From Clostridiales bacterium (GTDB lineage: Bacteria > Bacillota > Clostridia > Lachnospirales > Lachnospiraceae), in assembly GCA_018372435.1 (NCBI GenBank), contig JAHAJA010000030.1, positions 1-52,123 of the forward strand: a DNA stretch of 52,123 nucleotides, written 5' to 3'. Numbering within the stretch: position 1 is the first letter of the stretch; every line of letters begins with the position of its first letter. Both the position numbers and the translations under genes were made by a program. Shown here piece after piece: positions 17,289 to 25,854 of the stretch. A model generated the notes under the pieces. It saw nothing but the letters and a program-made list of their open reading frames with translations. It was not told the origin of the DNA and ran no database searches.

Positions 17289-19652
17289 TTATTCTTGAAT
17301 TAACATTCTACAAGACACTCTCTTAATCTTTCTTGATAATAACCATGAATAAGCGAATGTACAAGAACAAATCCATAGACATGGAATCAATATATTCTGC
17401 ACAGTATACTTTGTATTAAAATGTGTAATTCCTATATTATAAAGCATATTATTCATTAAAACGTCATTGGTTAGGACATTTACAATCGTTCCAAGAATAG
17501 TCCCAATTAGAACAACCGTAACAAATCGAAAGCTAAATTGGAATCGTAAACTTCCTGTGGTAAATCCGACTGATTTGTATATTCCCAAATCTACTTTCTC
17601 TCGTAAGAACGCTTTCTTGCATATCATTCCAATTACTATTGCGATAAAGAATAAGCTTATTAGATAGATTACCATTGTAACTCCCAGGATAACCATACGA
17701 ATGGTTTCATTTGTAGAATCATTTTCTTTCTGATTATTAGAAACTCGTATATCGTTTTCATATTCTCTTAACTTAGTCTCTAATGTAGTTACAATGCCCT
17801 CTACTTTTGAGTCATCAGCTACACAAAAACTTACATCCATAATTTTGAACTCTGGATTCATTTTATGGACACCTTCTAACAATATTGTGAAATTTCGTCC
17901 TAAATCATTCATGTTCTTACAGGTTCCAACGATCAAAAATTCCTTTTGTACACCACTATTATCAATTATTACCGTATCACCAATATCCTTACCTAATTCA
18001 TCTTTCATAACTTCGGTAATCGCTATTTCATTATTATATTCCGGATTTTTCCCTTCTAGGGCTGGCTGCAACACACCATCAGTATGGTCAAGCACTCTGC
18101 CAAGAAATTGTGTTCCATCTACCATAAAATATGCATTATTCGTTGAATACTCCTTCGTAATACTAGTTTCCTCTTCTATTGATGTTCGTATAATCGCTAA
18201 CAATGGTCGCAACTCATCTGACGTAATTCGCACTGTTATATGTGAGTCTAACGTACCAACCATAGAGTACAGATTTTCATCTTTAGTTAACTGATTCATA
18301 GAAGTCGCCATAATTGTAAATGTTGTCAATAGAATAATGATAAGCAATGTGCTTATATATTCCTTGGCATTGGAAACAAGGGCTTTTATGACTAGTTTCA
18401 TACTAAGTGGCAAATGTTTCATCTTATCCATATAAAAATCCATTCTCCCTTTAAAATAAACAGGTTCATGGCCAAGGGAAAATGCCTGTACTGGCGATAT
18501 CTTCGCAATCTTTTTTGTTTTAATAAATGTAAAAAGTACTATGAATAAAAACAGAGCAATTACTGCTAACAGACTTAAGCCTAACTCAAGTTTACCCTTC
18601 CAAATCAATCCTGTTAATGAAACAAACTCTTTTCCCAGTAGATTAGTTGCAAAAACACTTCCAAGCAATCCAAGCAGACTCCCTACAATACCTGCTACTA
18701 AATATTGAAGAACTAGACTCATACGAATTAAACCATTCGTAAAACCTTGTGATTTCAAAATTCCAAAAATAAGGTACTCCATCTCAATACTACTACTTAC
18801 ATTATGACTAATAACAATTAATACTACTATTAATAGTAAAATTGCAAAGCACGATACGATTGCACTAAGAATATTATCCATCATTAAGGTAAAACTCTTT
18901 GCTTCAGATTTTGTCATAGAAGTAACACAACCATTCTGTACTCCTGTTTGTTTATTAATCTTATCAAGCGTCTTACTTTCCTTGTAGTTAGCTTGATTCT
19001 TGATTTCGTCCTTAATAAATACGTGAATAGACTCCATATTAACGCAAATTTCTTCCGTATCTTCTCTTAGGCGATTAAGATCTTCTTGATTAATTAGTAC
19101 ATTCTTATAACCAATCATCTCCGCTCCAATAAATGGCTCCTCGAAAAACCTCGTTATTGTAAAACTCTCTTCCCCATAACCAGTATCAACACTAATTTTA
19201 TCACCTATTTTGCAACCTAATTTCTTTTTCATAGCCTTAGGGAGATAGATTTCTCCTTCTCTTGGAACCAAATTGCTTCCTTTATCATCAAAGAATTGAT
19301 ACATCTGTTTATCTGGTTCATAGGCAAAGAAAAACACCATACTCCGATATTCTCTTAGTTTCGTTGAAACTCTTCTACTACTTATACACGGTATTTGTAT
19401 GACTTTCTCAACTTCATCCATAGAAGTAATCTCTTTTATCATGTCATTATCAATTTCATCTGAATTATATATATATACAATATCCCCTGTATTTGTCTTC
19501 GATATAGCATTATCATATTGACTGTCTAAACATACAGTCACACTAATAATCGTGGCTAACATACATGTAATGATAGCTACTAAGATAGCGATTCCTACAA
19601 AGCTTTCTTTCTTTGACTTAATATTTGCTTTAATTAATTTCCAAATCGCCAT
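17289..19652 (-). CDS. ABC transporter permease, FtsX/MacB type
   Basis: 787 residues with a first span near residue 20, an extracellular region to about 255, three spans (260-380), a second first-span (about 430-455), another external region, and three C-terminal spans. This is a duplicated FtsX-like permease of the kind used for antimicrobial-peptide detoxification or lipoprotein/peptide export. It starts 1 base after the stop of the ATPase gene; its Shine-Dalgarno (AGGGGGTGG) lies inside the ATPase coding end, so the two are coupled. The permease lacks the large BceB extracellular domain between spans 7 and 8, so it is not a canonical BceB. It is probably the membrane half of a two-component-linked transporter. 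Confidence 0.9.
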   Translation of the reverse strand: MAIWKLIKANIKSKKESFVGIAILVAIITCMLATIISVTVCLDSQYDNAISKTNTGDIVYIYNSDEIDNDMIKEITSMDEVEKVIQIPCISSRRVSTKLREYRSMVFFFAYEPDKQMYQFFDDKGSNLVPREGEIYLPKAMKKKLGCKIGDKISVDTGYGEESFTITRFFEEPFIGAEMIGYKNVLINQEDLNRLREDTEEICVNMESIHVFIKDEIKNQANYKESKTLDKINKQTGVQNGCVTSMTKSEAKSFTLMMDNILSAIVSCFAILLLIVVLIVISHNVSSSIEMEYLIFGILKSQGFTNGLIRMSLVLQYLVAGIVGSLLGLLGSVFATNLLGKEFVSLTGLIWKGKLELGLSLLAVIALFLFIVLFTFIKTKKIAKISPVQAFSLGHEPVYFKGRMDFYMDKMKHLPLSMKLVIKALVSNAKEYISTLLIIILLTTFTIMATSMNQLTKDENLYSMVGTLDSHITVRITSDELRPLLAIIRTSIEEETSITKEYSTNNAYFMVDGTQFLGRVLDHTDGVLQPALEGKNPEYNNEIAITEVMKDELGKDIGDTVIIDNSGVQKEFLIVGTCKNMNDLGRNFTILLEGVHKMNPEFKIMDVSFCVADDSKVEGIVTTLETKLREYENDIRVSNNQKENDSTNETIRMVILGVTMVIYLISLFFIAIVIGMICKKAFLREKVDLGIYKSVGFTTGSLRFQFSFRFVTVVLIGTILGTIVNVLTNDVLMNNMLYNIGITHFNTKYTVQNILIPCLWICSCTFAYSWLLSRKIKRVSCRMLIQE

Positions 19653-19653
19653 T

Positions 19654-20415
19654 TTACCACCCCCTACTTGTTAGGAATGATACAATCATAGTCTCTTTGG
19701 ACTTTTTGTTTTCCTCACTATAGGGAGGCATCTCCATCTCACCAACGATTTTACCATCTTCTAGATACAATAACCTAGTTGCTCGTATTGCTGCCTTCAC
19801 ATCATGGGTAACCATTAAGATACTTTGACCTTGTTGATTAAATCTTGATAATAAATCAAGTACTTCATTCCCCGCAGCTTTGTTAAGAGCCCCCGTTGGT
19901 TCATCTGCAAAGAGTAACGAAGGATTACTGATAAGAGCTCTTGCTATACAAGCTCTTTGTTGCTGGCCTCCCGATGTCTGAGAAGGTAATCTTCGTTTGA
20001 ACTCTTCCACCCCAACCTGCTCTAATAATTCATCCGTCCTTTCATTCACTTCCTTATTCGTAAACTCTTTCACTAAATATCCTGGCACTGCAACATTCTC
20101 AAAAAGTGATAGGTTCGATACAAGGTGAATCTGTTGAAATACAAATCCAAAATCTTTTCGTCTTAGATAGGACAATCCTTTTTCTTTCTTCTTTGTTATG
20201 TCTTCCTTCTTATACCATACTTCTCCTGAGGTCACTTTATCCATACCGCTTAATGTATAGAGAAGTGTTGACTTACCAGAACCTGAACTTCCCATTATAA
20301 CAGTAAAATCTCCTACATAGATATCCAAATCTATATGATTTAATACATGATTTTGCATACCATTGTTCGCGTAACTCTTACATAAATCTTTGGCTTGAAT
20401 AATCGCTTCTTTCAT
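19654..20415 (-). CDS. ABC transporter ATPase, MacB/LolD type
   Basis: 253 residues; the ATP-binding subunit for the permease at 17289-19652. Walker A is GSSGSGKST, the Q-loop is FVFQQIHLV, and the signature is TSGGQQQRACIARAL (TSGGQ in place of LSGGQ). Walker B is LLFADEPTGAL and the H-loop is MVTHD. The set YANNGMQNHVLNHIDL...GDFTVIMGSSGSGKSTLLYTLSGMD is typical of the LolD/MacB/BceA branch. The last codons contain the permease ribosome binding site. It lies 28 bases after the YfjL-like gene. The order YfjL-like, ATPase, permease is a single transcription unit. Confidence 0.93.
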   Translation of the reverse strand: MKEAIIQAKDLCKSYANNGMQNHVLNHIDLDIYVGDFTVIMGSSGSGKSTLLYTLSGMDKVTSGEVWYKKEDITKKKEKGLSYLRRKDFGFVFQQIHLVSNLSLFENVAVPGYLVKEFTNKEVNERTDELLEQVGVEEFKRRLPSQTSGGQQQRACIARALISNPSLLFADEPTGALNKAAGNEVLDLLSRFNQQGQSILMVTHDVKAAIRATRLLYLEDGKIVGEMEMPPYSEENKKSKETMIVSFLTSRGW

Positions 20416-20443
20416 CTCTTTTCATCTCCCACTCTCATATATA

Positions 20444-21211
20444 CTATTCTATAGAATTCTTTAACTCATAATCTTCCATCACCTTTGGAAGGTTTTTTTC
20501 AGACATTAACTCTTTAGGGAAGTCATTTACTACTAACGAATTCACCCAAGATACTCCTTCCTCCTCATTCTTTGGTTTATCTGATAGGGGTATTAGTCGA
20601 ACACTATAAGTATCAATTGGTATATTGTGATTTTCTAGAACCTTTTCAATGGCTTTTGCAACTTCTGCAATCTTTGCATACGAAACTTCTTCTGTAAATA
20701 CAATTGTATACGTTTCTAGTGGAAGAGGTGGACTAGAGATATCTAATTTCATATCCCTACGAAGCTTTAATAAATCTTGATTATTTTTACTAGTCTCAAT
20801 AAATTGAATAGATATCTTATCAAATACATAATCAAGTTCTCCACGAATTAATTGGTTAACTCTTTCATCAATCTCCATGTTTAATCGATTCCATGTATTA
20901 AAGTTATTAGTAACCCTATGCTCATAATCATCATAATCAATATTACCCAAACCATCTATATAGATGGTAAAACTGGTATCTTCACTTGTTTTTGATTGTA
21001 CATTTACTCCATACGTCTTAAACTTAAAATTATAATATACCTCTTTAATCTCTAAATCCAATTCACTATACTTGTCTTCAATATAATCTCCCGCTGCTCT
21101 TTGGGCTAAGAATTTGGATATCGGATTACCTGTGATACTATTTATTGCCGATACAATAAACAGCAAAATCAAACCTACACTTATAATTATAAAACTCTTC
21201 CTTAAACTCAT
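20444..21211 (-). CDS. Membrane-anchored YfjL-like protein
   Basis: 255 residues. One N-terminal span (FIIISVGLILLFIVSAI, about 8-25) anchors an external mixed alpha/beta domain. The stretch NPISKFLAQRAAGDYIEDKYSELDLEIKEVYYNFKFKTYGVNVQSKTSEDTSFTI is the YfjL-like N-terminal pattern known from Bacilli and Clostridia, where the protein often accompanies transporters or stress genes. No lipobox is present. It is the first gene of the ABC operon, downstream of phased direct repeats (21261-21293) that may bind the adjacent response regulator. Role unknown; an accessory part of the transporter is likely. Confidence 0.75.
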   Translation of the reverse strand: MSLRKSFIIISVGLILLFIVSAINSITGNPISKFLAQRAAGDYIEDKYSELDLEIKEVYYNFKFKTYGVNVQSKTSEDTSFTIYIDGLGNIDYDDYEHRVTNNFNTWNRLNMEIDERVNQLIRGELDYVFDKISIQFIETSKNNQDLLKLRRDMKLDISSPPLPLETYTIVFTEEVSYAKIAEVAKAIEKVLENHNIPIDTYSVRLIPLSDKPKNEEEGVSWVNSLVVNDFPKELMSEKNLPKVMEDYELKNSIE

Positions 21212-21260
21212 CTTAAAGTCATTCCTCCTTCACTCATTTTATTACATAATCTATCCTAAC

Positions 21261-21293
21261 AAAGAAGTTATTAAGAAGTCTTTAAGAAAGAAA
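21261..21293 (-). promoter_or_regulatory. Three 11-bp-phased direct repeats, candidate response-regulator site
   Basis: On the plus strand AAAGAAGTTAT, TAAGAAGTCTT and TAAGAAAGAAA follow one another with an 11-bp period (minus-strand core TTCTTA). One-helical-turn direct repeats upstream of a gene are the usual binding layout of OmpR-family response regulators. The cluster lies 50-82 bases upstream of the YfjL-like start and next to the RR/HK genes, so autonomously linked control is plausible. Confidence 0.5.
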
Positions 21294-21469
21294 CAGAATG
21301 CATAATTTTTATTACTTGTAATTTGGTAGTTAAAATAAAAAAGTTACATAACGTTCACATAAACTTCATTTTCATTCCATAATTACTACACATTTGAATG
21401 GTATTCTATATACATCAAATAAAACAACTACCTTTTTAATATAGATAAAATTTTCATAACCCTCCCCCT

Positions 21470-21504
21470 AATAAGGCTGTCGTAAATCGTACGACAGCCT
21501 TATT
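21470..21504. terminator. 15-bp perfect hairpin after the histidine kinase gene
   Basis: AATAAGGCTGTCGTA (21470-21484) and TACGACAGCCTTATT (21490-21504) form a perfect 15-bp stem with a 5-base loop. It begins 4 bases after the kinase stop. There is only TTATT in place of a long U-tract. It separates the two-component genes from the ABC operon. Confidence 0.75.
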
Positions 21505-21508
21505 AATG

Positions 21509-22702
21509 TTATTGAACAGGAAAAGTTAACTTCACTCCTAAACCCTCTCTTTTGTTTTCTAATTGAATGGATCCATTCATCTCCTCAACAAGGTACTTAA
21601 CTATATAGAGTCCTAAGCCTGCTCCTTGTTTATCAAATGCATTCTGCCCACGATAAAATTTCTCAAAGATGAACGGCATGTCCCCGTCCGGAATGCCTGG
21701 TCCTTGATCTTGTATGTATATTTGTAGACTATGGTTTTGTTCTAAGCTTACTGATACCTCAATTGTACCATCACCAGCATATTTGCACGCGTTAGTAACA
21801 AGATTCTCTAATATTTGTTCGAAACGACGTCGATCCACTTCAATCATCACATTAGGTAATTTTGAACACAATCGTATTCTAGAATTATCCCCCGCAATTG
21901 CTGTAAGCATCTCAGGGAGCTCTTCATCAATTTTGCAAGAATTCATCTGAATCTCTAATCTCTGCAAATCTGATATTGAATGCAAGAATAAATCGTTGGT
22001 TAGCTTTGTTACCTCATCACATTTGCGTATAATTGTTGAATAATAACGTTGCCTACGTTCTTGATTAGTATCCATATTGGCTTGCAATGCTTCTGAATAG
22101 GCGCGTATTGAGGCTATTGGGGTCTTAATATCATGAGAAATCGTAGCAATAACCGTCTTATTATTCTCAATTGCTAACTCCTGAGCCTTCCTTGATGCCT
22201 TTACTTCGCACCGCATACTATCGAATGCCCAAGTAAATGCCCCAAAAAGATTTTTGCGTTCATATTGCACTGGAGTATCAAAATCACCTCTAGAAACAGA
22301 TGTCGCGAAATCCGTTAGTCGATCAAATGGCTTAATTACCACATGATAGATGTATCCAAACAAAAGTAATACATTACTAATGAAGATAATATATAATAAC
22401 GTCCCTAGATAGAACAATTGCTTTTTATGTTGTTCCAAACCACTCTTTGATTTTTGTCCACGCATACTATCTTGTAAATCATGAATAGTTTCTTGTATTT
22501 TGATATAATCTGTTTCCGCAATCTCCTTGTTTTCTCCCATTATCGACTTTTCAAGTAATTTCTCTACTTCATTAAGCTTAACAATCCATTCCCTCTGCGA
22601 CGATTCTTCCTTAATTGTAAGTACTTGATAAAGGCATATCCCCGTTATACACGTAATAATTGCAATACATATCACAATAATCTGAATTAACCTCTTTTTC
22701 AT
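21509..22702 (-). CDS. Sensor histidine kinase
   Basis: 397 residues with two membrane spans (about 5-27 and 97-119) around a small external region of about 65 residues, too long for an intramembrane-sensing BceS type. A HAMP-like segment follows (KPFDRLTDFATSVSRGDFD). The HisKA box is ATISHDIKTPIASIRAYSEAL, with His190 the phosphorylated residue. ATPase motifs are NLVTNACKYAG (N box), DQGPGIPDGD (G1), FIFEKFYRG (F) and GAGLGLYIVK (G2). It overlaps the response-regulator stop by 4 bases. It is likely to sense an envelope signal and control the neighbouring ABC operon. Confidence 0.95.
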   Translation of the reverse strand: MKKRLIQIIVICIAIITCITGICLYQVLTIKEESSQREWIVKLNEVEKLLEKSIMGENKEIAETDYIKIQETIHDLQDSMRGQKSKSGLEQHKKQLFYLGTLLYIIFISNVLLLFGYIYHVVIKPFDRLTDFATSVSRGDFDTPVQYERKNLFGAFTWAFDSMRCEVKASRKAQELAIENNKTVIATISHDIKTPIASIRAYSEALQANMDTNQERRQRYYSTIIRKCDEVTKLTNDLFLHSISDLQRLEIQMNSCKIDEELPEMLTAIAGDNSRIRLCSKLPNVMIEVDRRRFEQILENLVTNACKYAGDGTIEVSVSLEQNHSLQIYIQDQGPGIPDGDMPFIFEKFYRGQNAFDKQGAGLGLYIVKYLVEEMNGSIQLENKREGLGVKLTFPVQ

Positions 22703-23400
22703 TCTCCCACCTCAAATCGATAACCAACACCCCATACGGTCTGTATAAATTTCGGTTTTGAAGGATTCTTTTCTAATTTTTCACGCAACCATCTTATATG
22801 TACTGCTACCGTACTAACCTCCACCATATTGAATATCCCCCACACATCCGCAAGTATTGTCTCTTTCTTTAATATTATATTCTTATGATCGATTAGATAT
22901 CTTAATAAATCATACTCCTTTAATGCTAAGGGCACTACAATTCCATTACGTGTTACTGTCCTATTTGCTTCATCTACGATCACTTCACCGAATGTTATCT
23001 TCTTTGCTCCCGTATCAAAACCATAGGTACGACGCATTGTCGCATTGATCCTTGATAATAGCTCTTGCAAAGAGTATGGCTTGGGTAAGTAATCATCGCC
23101 TCCAATATCAAGACCTTTGATTCGATCTGTTTCACTTGTTCTTGCACTTATGAATATAATTGGGACTGTAGAATGTACCCTAAGTTCCTTACAGAATTCA
23201 AATCCTACTCCATCTGGAAGATTGATATCAAGTATAATCAATTTAACTTGGTTCTGATCTAACGCATCATAGGATTCTTCAATTGAACGGGTATGTATCA
23301 CCTTATAACCATGGTCTTCTAATAAATCACAAGTAATCATGGCTAAGTCACAATCATCATCGACGATTAATATATCAATATTCTTCATAATACCAAACAT
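22699..23400 (-). CDS. OmpR-family response regulator
   Basis: A two-domain transcription factor of 233 residues. The receiver has the acidic pocket VDDD (about 13-16), the phospho-acceptor Asp58 in LIILDINLPDGV, Thr/Ser at FISARTS and Lys at YLPKPYSLQEL. The C-terminal winged helix runs from about 130 (ITFGEVIVDE...PLALKEYDLLRYLI...VSTVAVHIRWLREKLEKNPSKPKFIQTVWGVGYRFE). GAGGAG is only 1 base from the ATG at 23400; an in-frame ATG four codons on (23388) is 13 bases away. Neither spacing is ideal, so the start could be either. It is translationally coupled to the kinase. Confidence 0.95.
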   Translation of the reverse strand: MFGIMKNIDILIVDDDCDLAMITCDLLEDHGYKVIHTRSIEESYDALDQNQVKLIILDINLPDGVGFEFCKELRVHSTVPIIFISARTSETDRIKGLDIGGDDYLPKPYSLQELLSRINATMRRTYGFDTGAKKITFGEVIVDEANRTVTRNGIVVPLALKEYDLLRYLIDHKNIILKKETILADVWGIFNMVEVSTVAVHIRWLREKLEKNPSKPKFIQTVWGVGYRFEVGE

Positions 23401-23511
23401 ACTCCTCTCTTTAGTCTGGATACTGTGTGTTGCACATATACTCAGTTTTAATTAATCGGTTAGAGGCCTAAAGTTACCCCTTTATTTAATTTTTTATATT
23501 TAGTATATCAG

Positions 23512-23540
23512 ATTATATTATGATTGGATATATCTGTTAA
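23512..23540 (-). promoter_or_regulatory. Sigma-A promoter of the two-component operon
   Basis: On the minus strand TTAACA (23540-23535), a 17-base spacer and TATAAT (23517-23512). Transcription would start near 23505, leaving a leader of about 105 bases before the response regulator. The 321-base gap 23401-23721 holds this promoter, the terminator at 23556-23602 and the repeats at 23649-23727. Confidence 0.7.
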
Positions 23541-23555
23541 CCACATTGCAAAAAA

Positions 23556-23602
23556 GTAGATCGATTGATAACCACATGTTGCAAATTATTCAATCGATCT
23601 AC
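23556..23602 (-). terminator. Intrinsic terminator of the Tad-like operon
   Basis: GTAGATCGATTGA (23556-23568) and TCAATCGATCTAC (23590-23602) form a perfect 13-bp stem. On the minus strand the stem is followed by TTTTTTGC. It lies about 120 bases after the last gene of the pilus operon and just before the two-component promoter. Confidence 0.85.
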
Positions 23603-23648
23603 ATATATACTAATTATTCTTTTTTCCGTTATTCTTGTTGTTATTTTC

Positions 23649-23727
23649 TTAGTTTTTATTTTCTTAGTTTTTTATAATCTTAGTTCTTCTTTTCTTAGTT
23701 CTTCTTTTCTTAGTTTTTCTTTTAGTT
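23649..23727. repeat. 15-bp tandem repeats containing the stop codon
   Basis: TTAGTT (AACTAA on the coding strand) recurs at 23649, 23664, 23680, 23695, 23710 and 23722, a period of 15-16 then 12. The core unit on the coding strand is AACTAAGAAAAGAAG. The copy at 23722-23727 carries the TAA stop of the last pilus-cluster gene, so successive units repeat Asn-stop out past the coding end. Confidence 0.8.
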
Positions 23728-24633
23728 TCCTACCTTTCTAACTCTTGCACCTCCTAATGCTATTCTATTGTAATATCCTAGTGTAGAATTCCCATATGGA
23801 TATCCTTGAAACAATACTAACATACTGATATCGTCAACGGTTCGATACCATTCTTCCATATCAATATTCGGTAACGAGAATTGATACTTAATTCCATAAT
23901 GCTTTGCAATTCTATTATGTTTCTCTATGTACGAATTCATTGTTTCCGTTAAGCAGTTGATAATTACCAACCGTCTCTCCTTATCAAATTCCTCCCGCGT
24001 GTCAGGGAGTATTTCTGGAAACAATGCGATTAAGTCCCCATAATACCCTTCTATATTCTCCTTAGTCTGTAGGTTAATTACCCTTATGTAATCCGTAAGT
24101 GTATATTGAATCAGATAGGAATCTGTACGACGTTCAAAGGGTATTCGTTCACTTATGTCAATACTTGTGTTCCATTCTCCTACAAGCCAATATTTTGATT
24201 GCTCCAGCGCATGCCCCTCCACAACGTTATATTTTCCACCGTTATATTTTCCACCATTATCCTCTCCAGTAGACACTTCTCCTCCTTCAACATCTTGATA
24301 TGCCATATACAGACCATCTTGAACAATATATGCAATAACCGGAACATAGTTTAACAGTGATCTACCACTTTGTGACTCTGCATTAAGTCCTAGATTCCAA
24401 GCTAAGTAACGTAAGAAAGAATCGGTTACAGAAGCAAAATCAATTGAGGTAGACGATAAGGAATCTTGATCAACAATCTGCATAAGAGCATCTTCTACAG
24501 CATTATCAATAGCATTATTATATTGACTCTGGAGTTTCGTTATAGCCACTACGGTATCAACCTTTTGATTAAGTATTAAGAAAACAGATACCATAATAAA
24601 AACAAATATAATACTAAGATTAATATGCTTCAT
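23722..24633 (-). CDS. Membrane-anchored Tad-like cluster protein, last gene
   Basis: 303 residues. One N-terminal span (INLSIIFVFIMVSVFLILNQ, about 4-23) anchors an external domain with Gly/Asn-rich NGGKYNGGKYN in the middle and a YYNRIALGGARV end. GGAGG lies 10 bases before the ATG at 24633; an earlier in-frame ATG overlaps the Shine-Dalgarno itself. It overlaps the previous gene by 14 bases. In Lachnospiraceae Tad-like clusters a protein of this layout, with a pseudopilin-like N-terminus, is regularly found at this position. No function is assigned; a minor pilin or assembly protein is plausible. Its stop lies in a 15-bp repeat array. Confidence 0.75.
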   Translation of the reverse strand: MKHINLSIIFVFIMVSVFLILNQKVDTVVAITKLQSQYNNAIDNAVEDALMQIVDQDSLSSTSIDFASVTDSFLRYLAWNLGLNAESQSGRSLLNYVPVIAYIVQDGLYMAYQDVEGGEVSTGEDNGGKYNGGKYNVVEGHALEQSKYWLVGEWNTSIDISERIPFERRTDSYLIQYTLTDYIRVINLQTKENIEGYYGDLIALFPEILPDTREEFDKERRLVIINCLTETMNSYIEKHNRIAKHYGIKYQFSLPNIDMEEWYRTVDDISMLVLFQGYPYGNSTLGYYNRIALGGARVRKVGN

Positions 24634-25174
24634 CTCGTATAAGTCCTCCATACACCGTAACATAATTTCCATCTGCGTAATCTACGCCTAATAGTAGTTC
24701 CTGTATTTGTTTTCCTAGTGTTTTGTTCTTAAGTTTAACTTTAATGGTAAGATAGTCATCTTGATTCATCTTATAGATATAACCCTTCTCCTCATTATAG
24801 AGTTCTTCTTGAATATCTGGTGTGTAATAACACATATATCGTCTATACGTATCTTCTTCCTCTCCTATATAACCGGATATAGCCTCGTAACCGTTACCAA
24901 CTTCTTCTCCATCCTCCTTATAATACAAAGCATGGTAATGAGTCAATTCAACCTCATACAGATTATTCCCTAATTCAATACTTTGCATATATTCTTCATA
25001 CATCTGCTTTGTTATATAACCAAGATTTCTAACAGAATCTATGAAATAACTTGTCTCTGTTGTTACATACTGCTGCATCAGTATATCTTGTTTCTGGGCT
25101 ACGTATTGAATCGGGCACAGAAACAGCAGAACGATAGCGATTAATATAGCTACAATCTTTCCAAATGCATTCAT
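24620..25174 (-). CDS. Single-span Tad-like cluster protein
   Basis: 184 residues. A single span near the N-terminus (IVAILIAIVLLFLCPIQYVAQKQDILMQQY) is followed by an external domain with many Tyr residues (YEEYMQS, EVELTHYHALYY) and a C-terminal VYGGLIRDEAY. A protein with this MNAFGKIVA-type start and GG-IR ending is, as I recall, a standing member of Lachnospiraceae Tad-like clusters. It starts 10 bases after the stop of the 52-residue protein. It may be a TadE/F-like minor pilin analogue, but there is no clear E at +5 of a prepilin site, so that is tentative. Confidence 0.72.
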   Translation of the reverse strand: MNAFGKIVAILIAIVLLFLCPIQYVAQKQDILMQQYVTTETSYFIDSVRNLGYITKQMYEEYMQSIELGNNLYEVELTHYHALYYKEDGEEVGNGYEAISGYIGEEEDTYRRYMCYYTPDIQEELYNEEKGYIYKMNQDDYLTIKVKLKNKTLGKQIQELLLGVDYADGNYVTVYGGLIRDEAY

Positions 25175-25184
25175 TCAATACACC

Positions 25185-25343
25185 TCATCGATATGGGTAG
25201 ATTGCATGTTGTTCATAGGTATATCTCGATATTAAATCTATTTCCTGGTTCACCGCATGTGTGGTGTAAACAAGAAGAGATACAGCGATACAAAAGCATG
25301 CAATTGCTGCCATACTAACTAATAACTCCTTTGCATTATCCAT
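25185..25343 (-). CDS. 52-residue single-span Tad-like cluster protein
   Basis: MDNAKELLVSMAAIACFCIAVSLLVYTTHAVN... has one membrane span (about 8-29) and a short tail ending HAIYPYR. The ATG at 25343 lies one base after the stop codon of the upstream gene. The longer frame to 25373 would run through that gene's end and is unlikely. Translational coupling may replace a strong ribosome binding site. It could be a small pilin or assembly factor; unknown. Confidence 0.65.
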   Translation of the reverse strand: MDNAKELLVSMAAIACFCIAVSLLVYTTHAVNQEIDLISRYTYEQHAIYPYR

Positions 25344-25344
25344 C

Positions 25345-25797
25345 TTAATTAACCTGCGAAAATATGATTCCAATAATCGTATAGTTCACATCTCGTATAA
25401 TACTACCTAGAAATTGCCCATTGGGATTGATATAGACGTTACTTTGAGAATTCTGGGCCGACTTAACAGATGCACTGCTTGTTCCGATGATTTCAGTCTG
25501 CTTGTCATCAAGAACATTATCGTAATATGTAGAACATTTCTTCGTATTTACTTGAATGGCAATATCCCCATTCTTAAACTTATTAATTACGTTGACTACT
25601 TCACTTCCTGATACGCTCAAGCCATCATACATAACCTTATCGCTTTCGTTAAATTCTGCGTTTAACTTTGAGATTTGACCTGCACCACTTGCTGCTGTAT
25701 CTCTTGCTTCTCTAGATATATAGAACCCTAATGATATTACGATACAAGTAATTATTGTACCTGCTGCTAAGATTAATCCCTTTAAACTATTATCCAT
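25345..25797 (-). CDS. Single-span Tad-like cluster protein, pseudopilin-like
   Basis: 150 residues. After a short MDNSLKG N-terminus comes one hydrophobic helix (LILAAGTIITCIVISLGFYI) followed at once by SREARDTAASGAGQISKLN. The pattern, a polar start, a long hydrophobic helix and an amphipathic continuation, is like Flp/TadE pilins, but no obvious G-E prepilin-peptidase site is seen. The external part is Ser/Asn-rich. AAGGAGG lies 7 bases before the ATG. It is 57 bases after the TadB/C-like gene. Confidence 0.7.
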   Translation of the reverse strand: MDNSLKGLILAAGTIITCIVISLGFYISREARDTAASGAGQISKLNAEFNESDKVMYDGLSVSGSEVVNVINKFKNGDIAIQVNTKKCSTYYDNVLDDKQTEIIGTSSASVKSAQNSQSNVYINPNGQFLGSIIRDVNYTIIGIIFSQVN

Positions 25798-25854
25798 GTT
25801 ACTCCTCCTTGTTACTATGTTGTTTAATTGTTTGCAAAATTCTTTGCAATTTCA

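Noticed and set aside
17794..18294. 166-codon plus-strand open frame
   Set aside because: Antisense of the FtsX-type permease gene, which has clear homology and topology.
17289..20415. Canonical BceAB bacitracin transporter
   Set aside because: The permease has an FtsX/MacB duplicated layout without the large BceB extracellular domain and the kinase has a sizeable external loop, unlike BceS.
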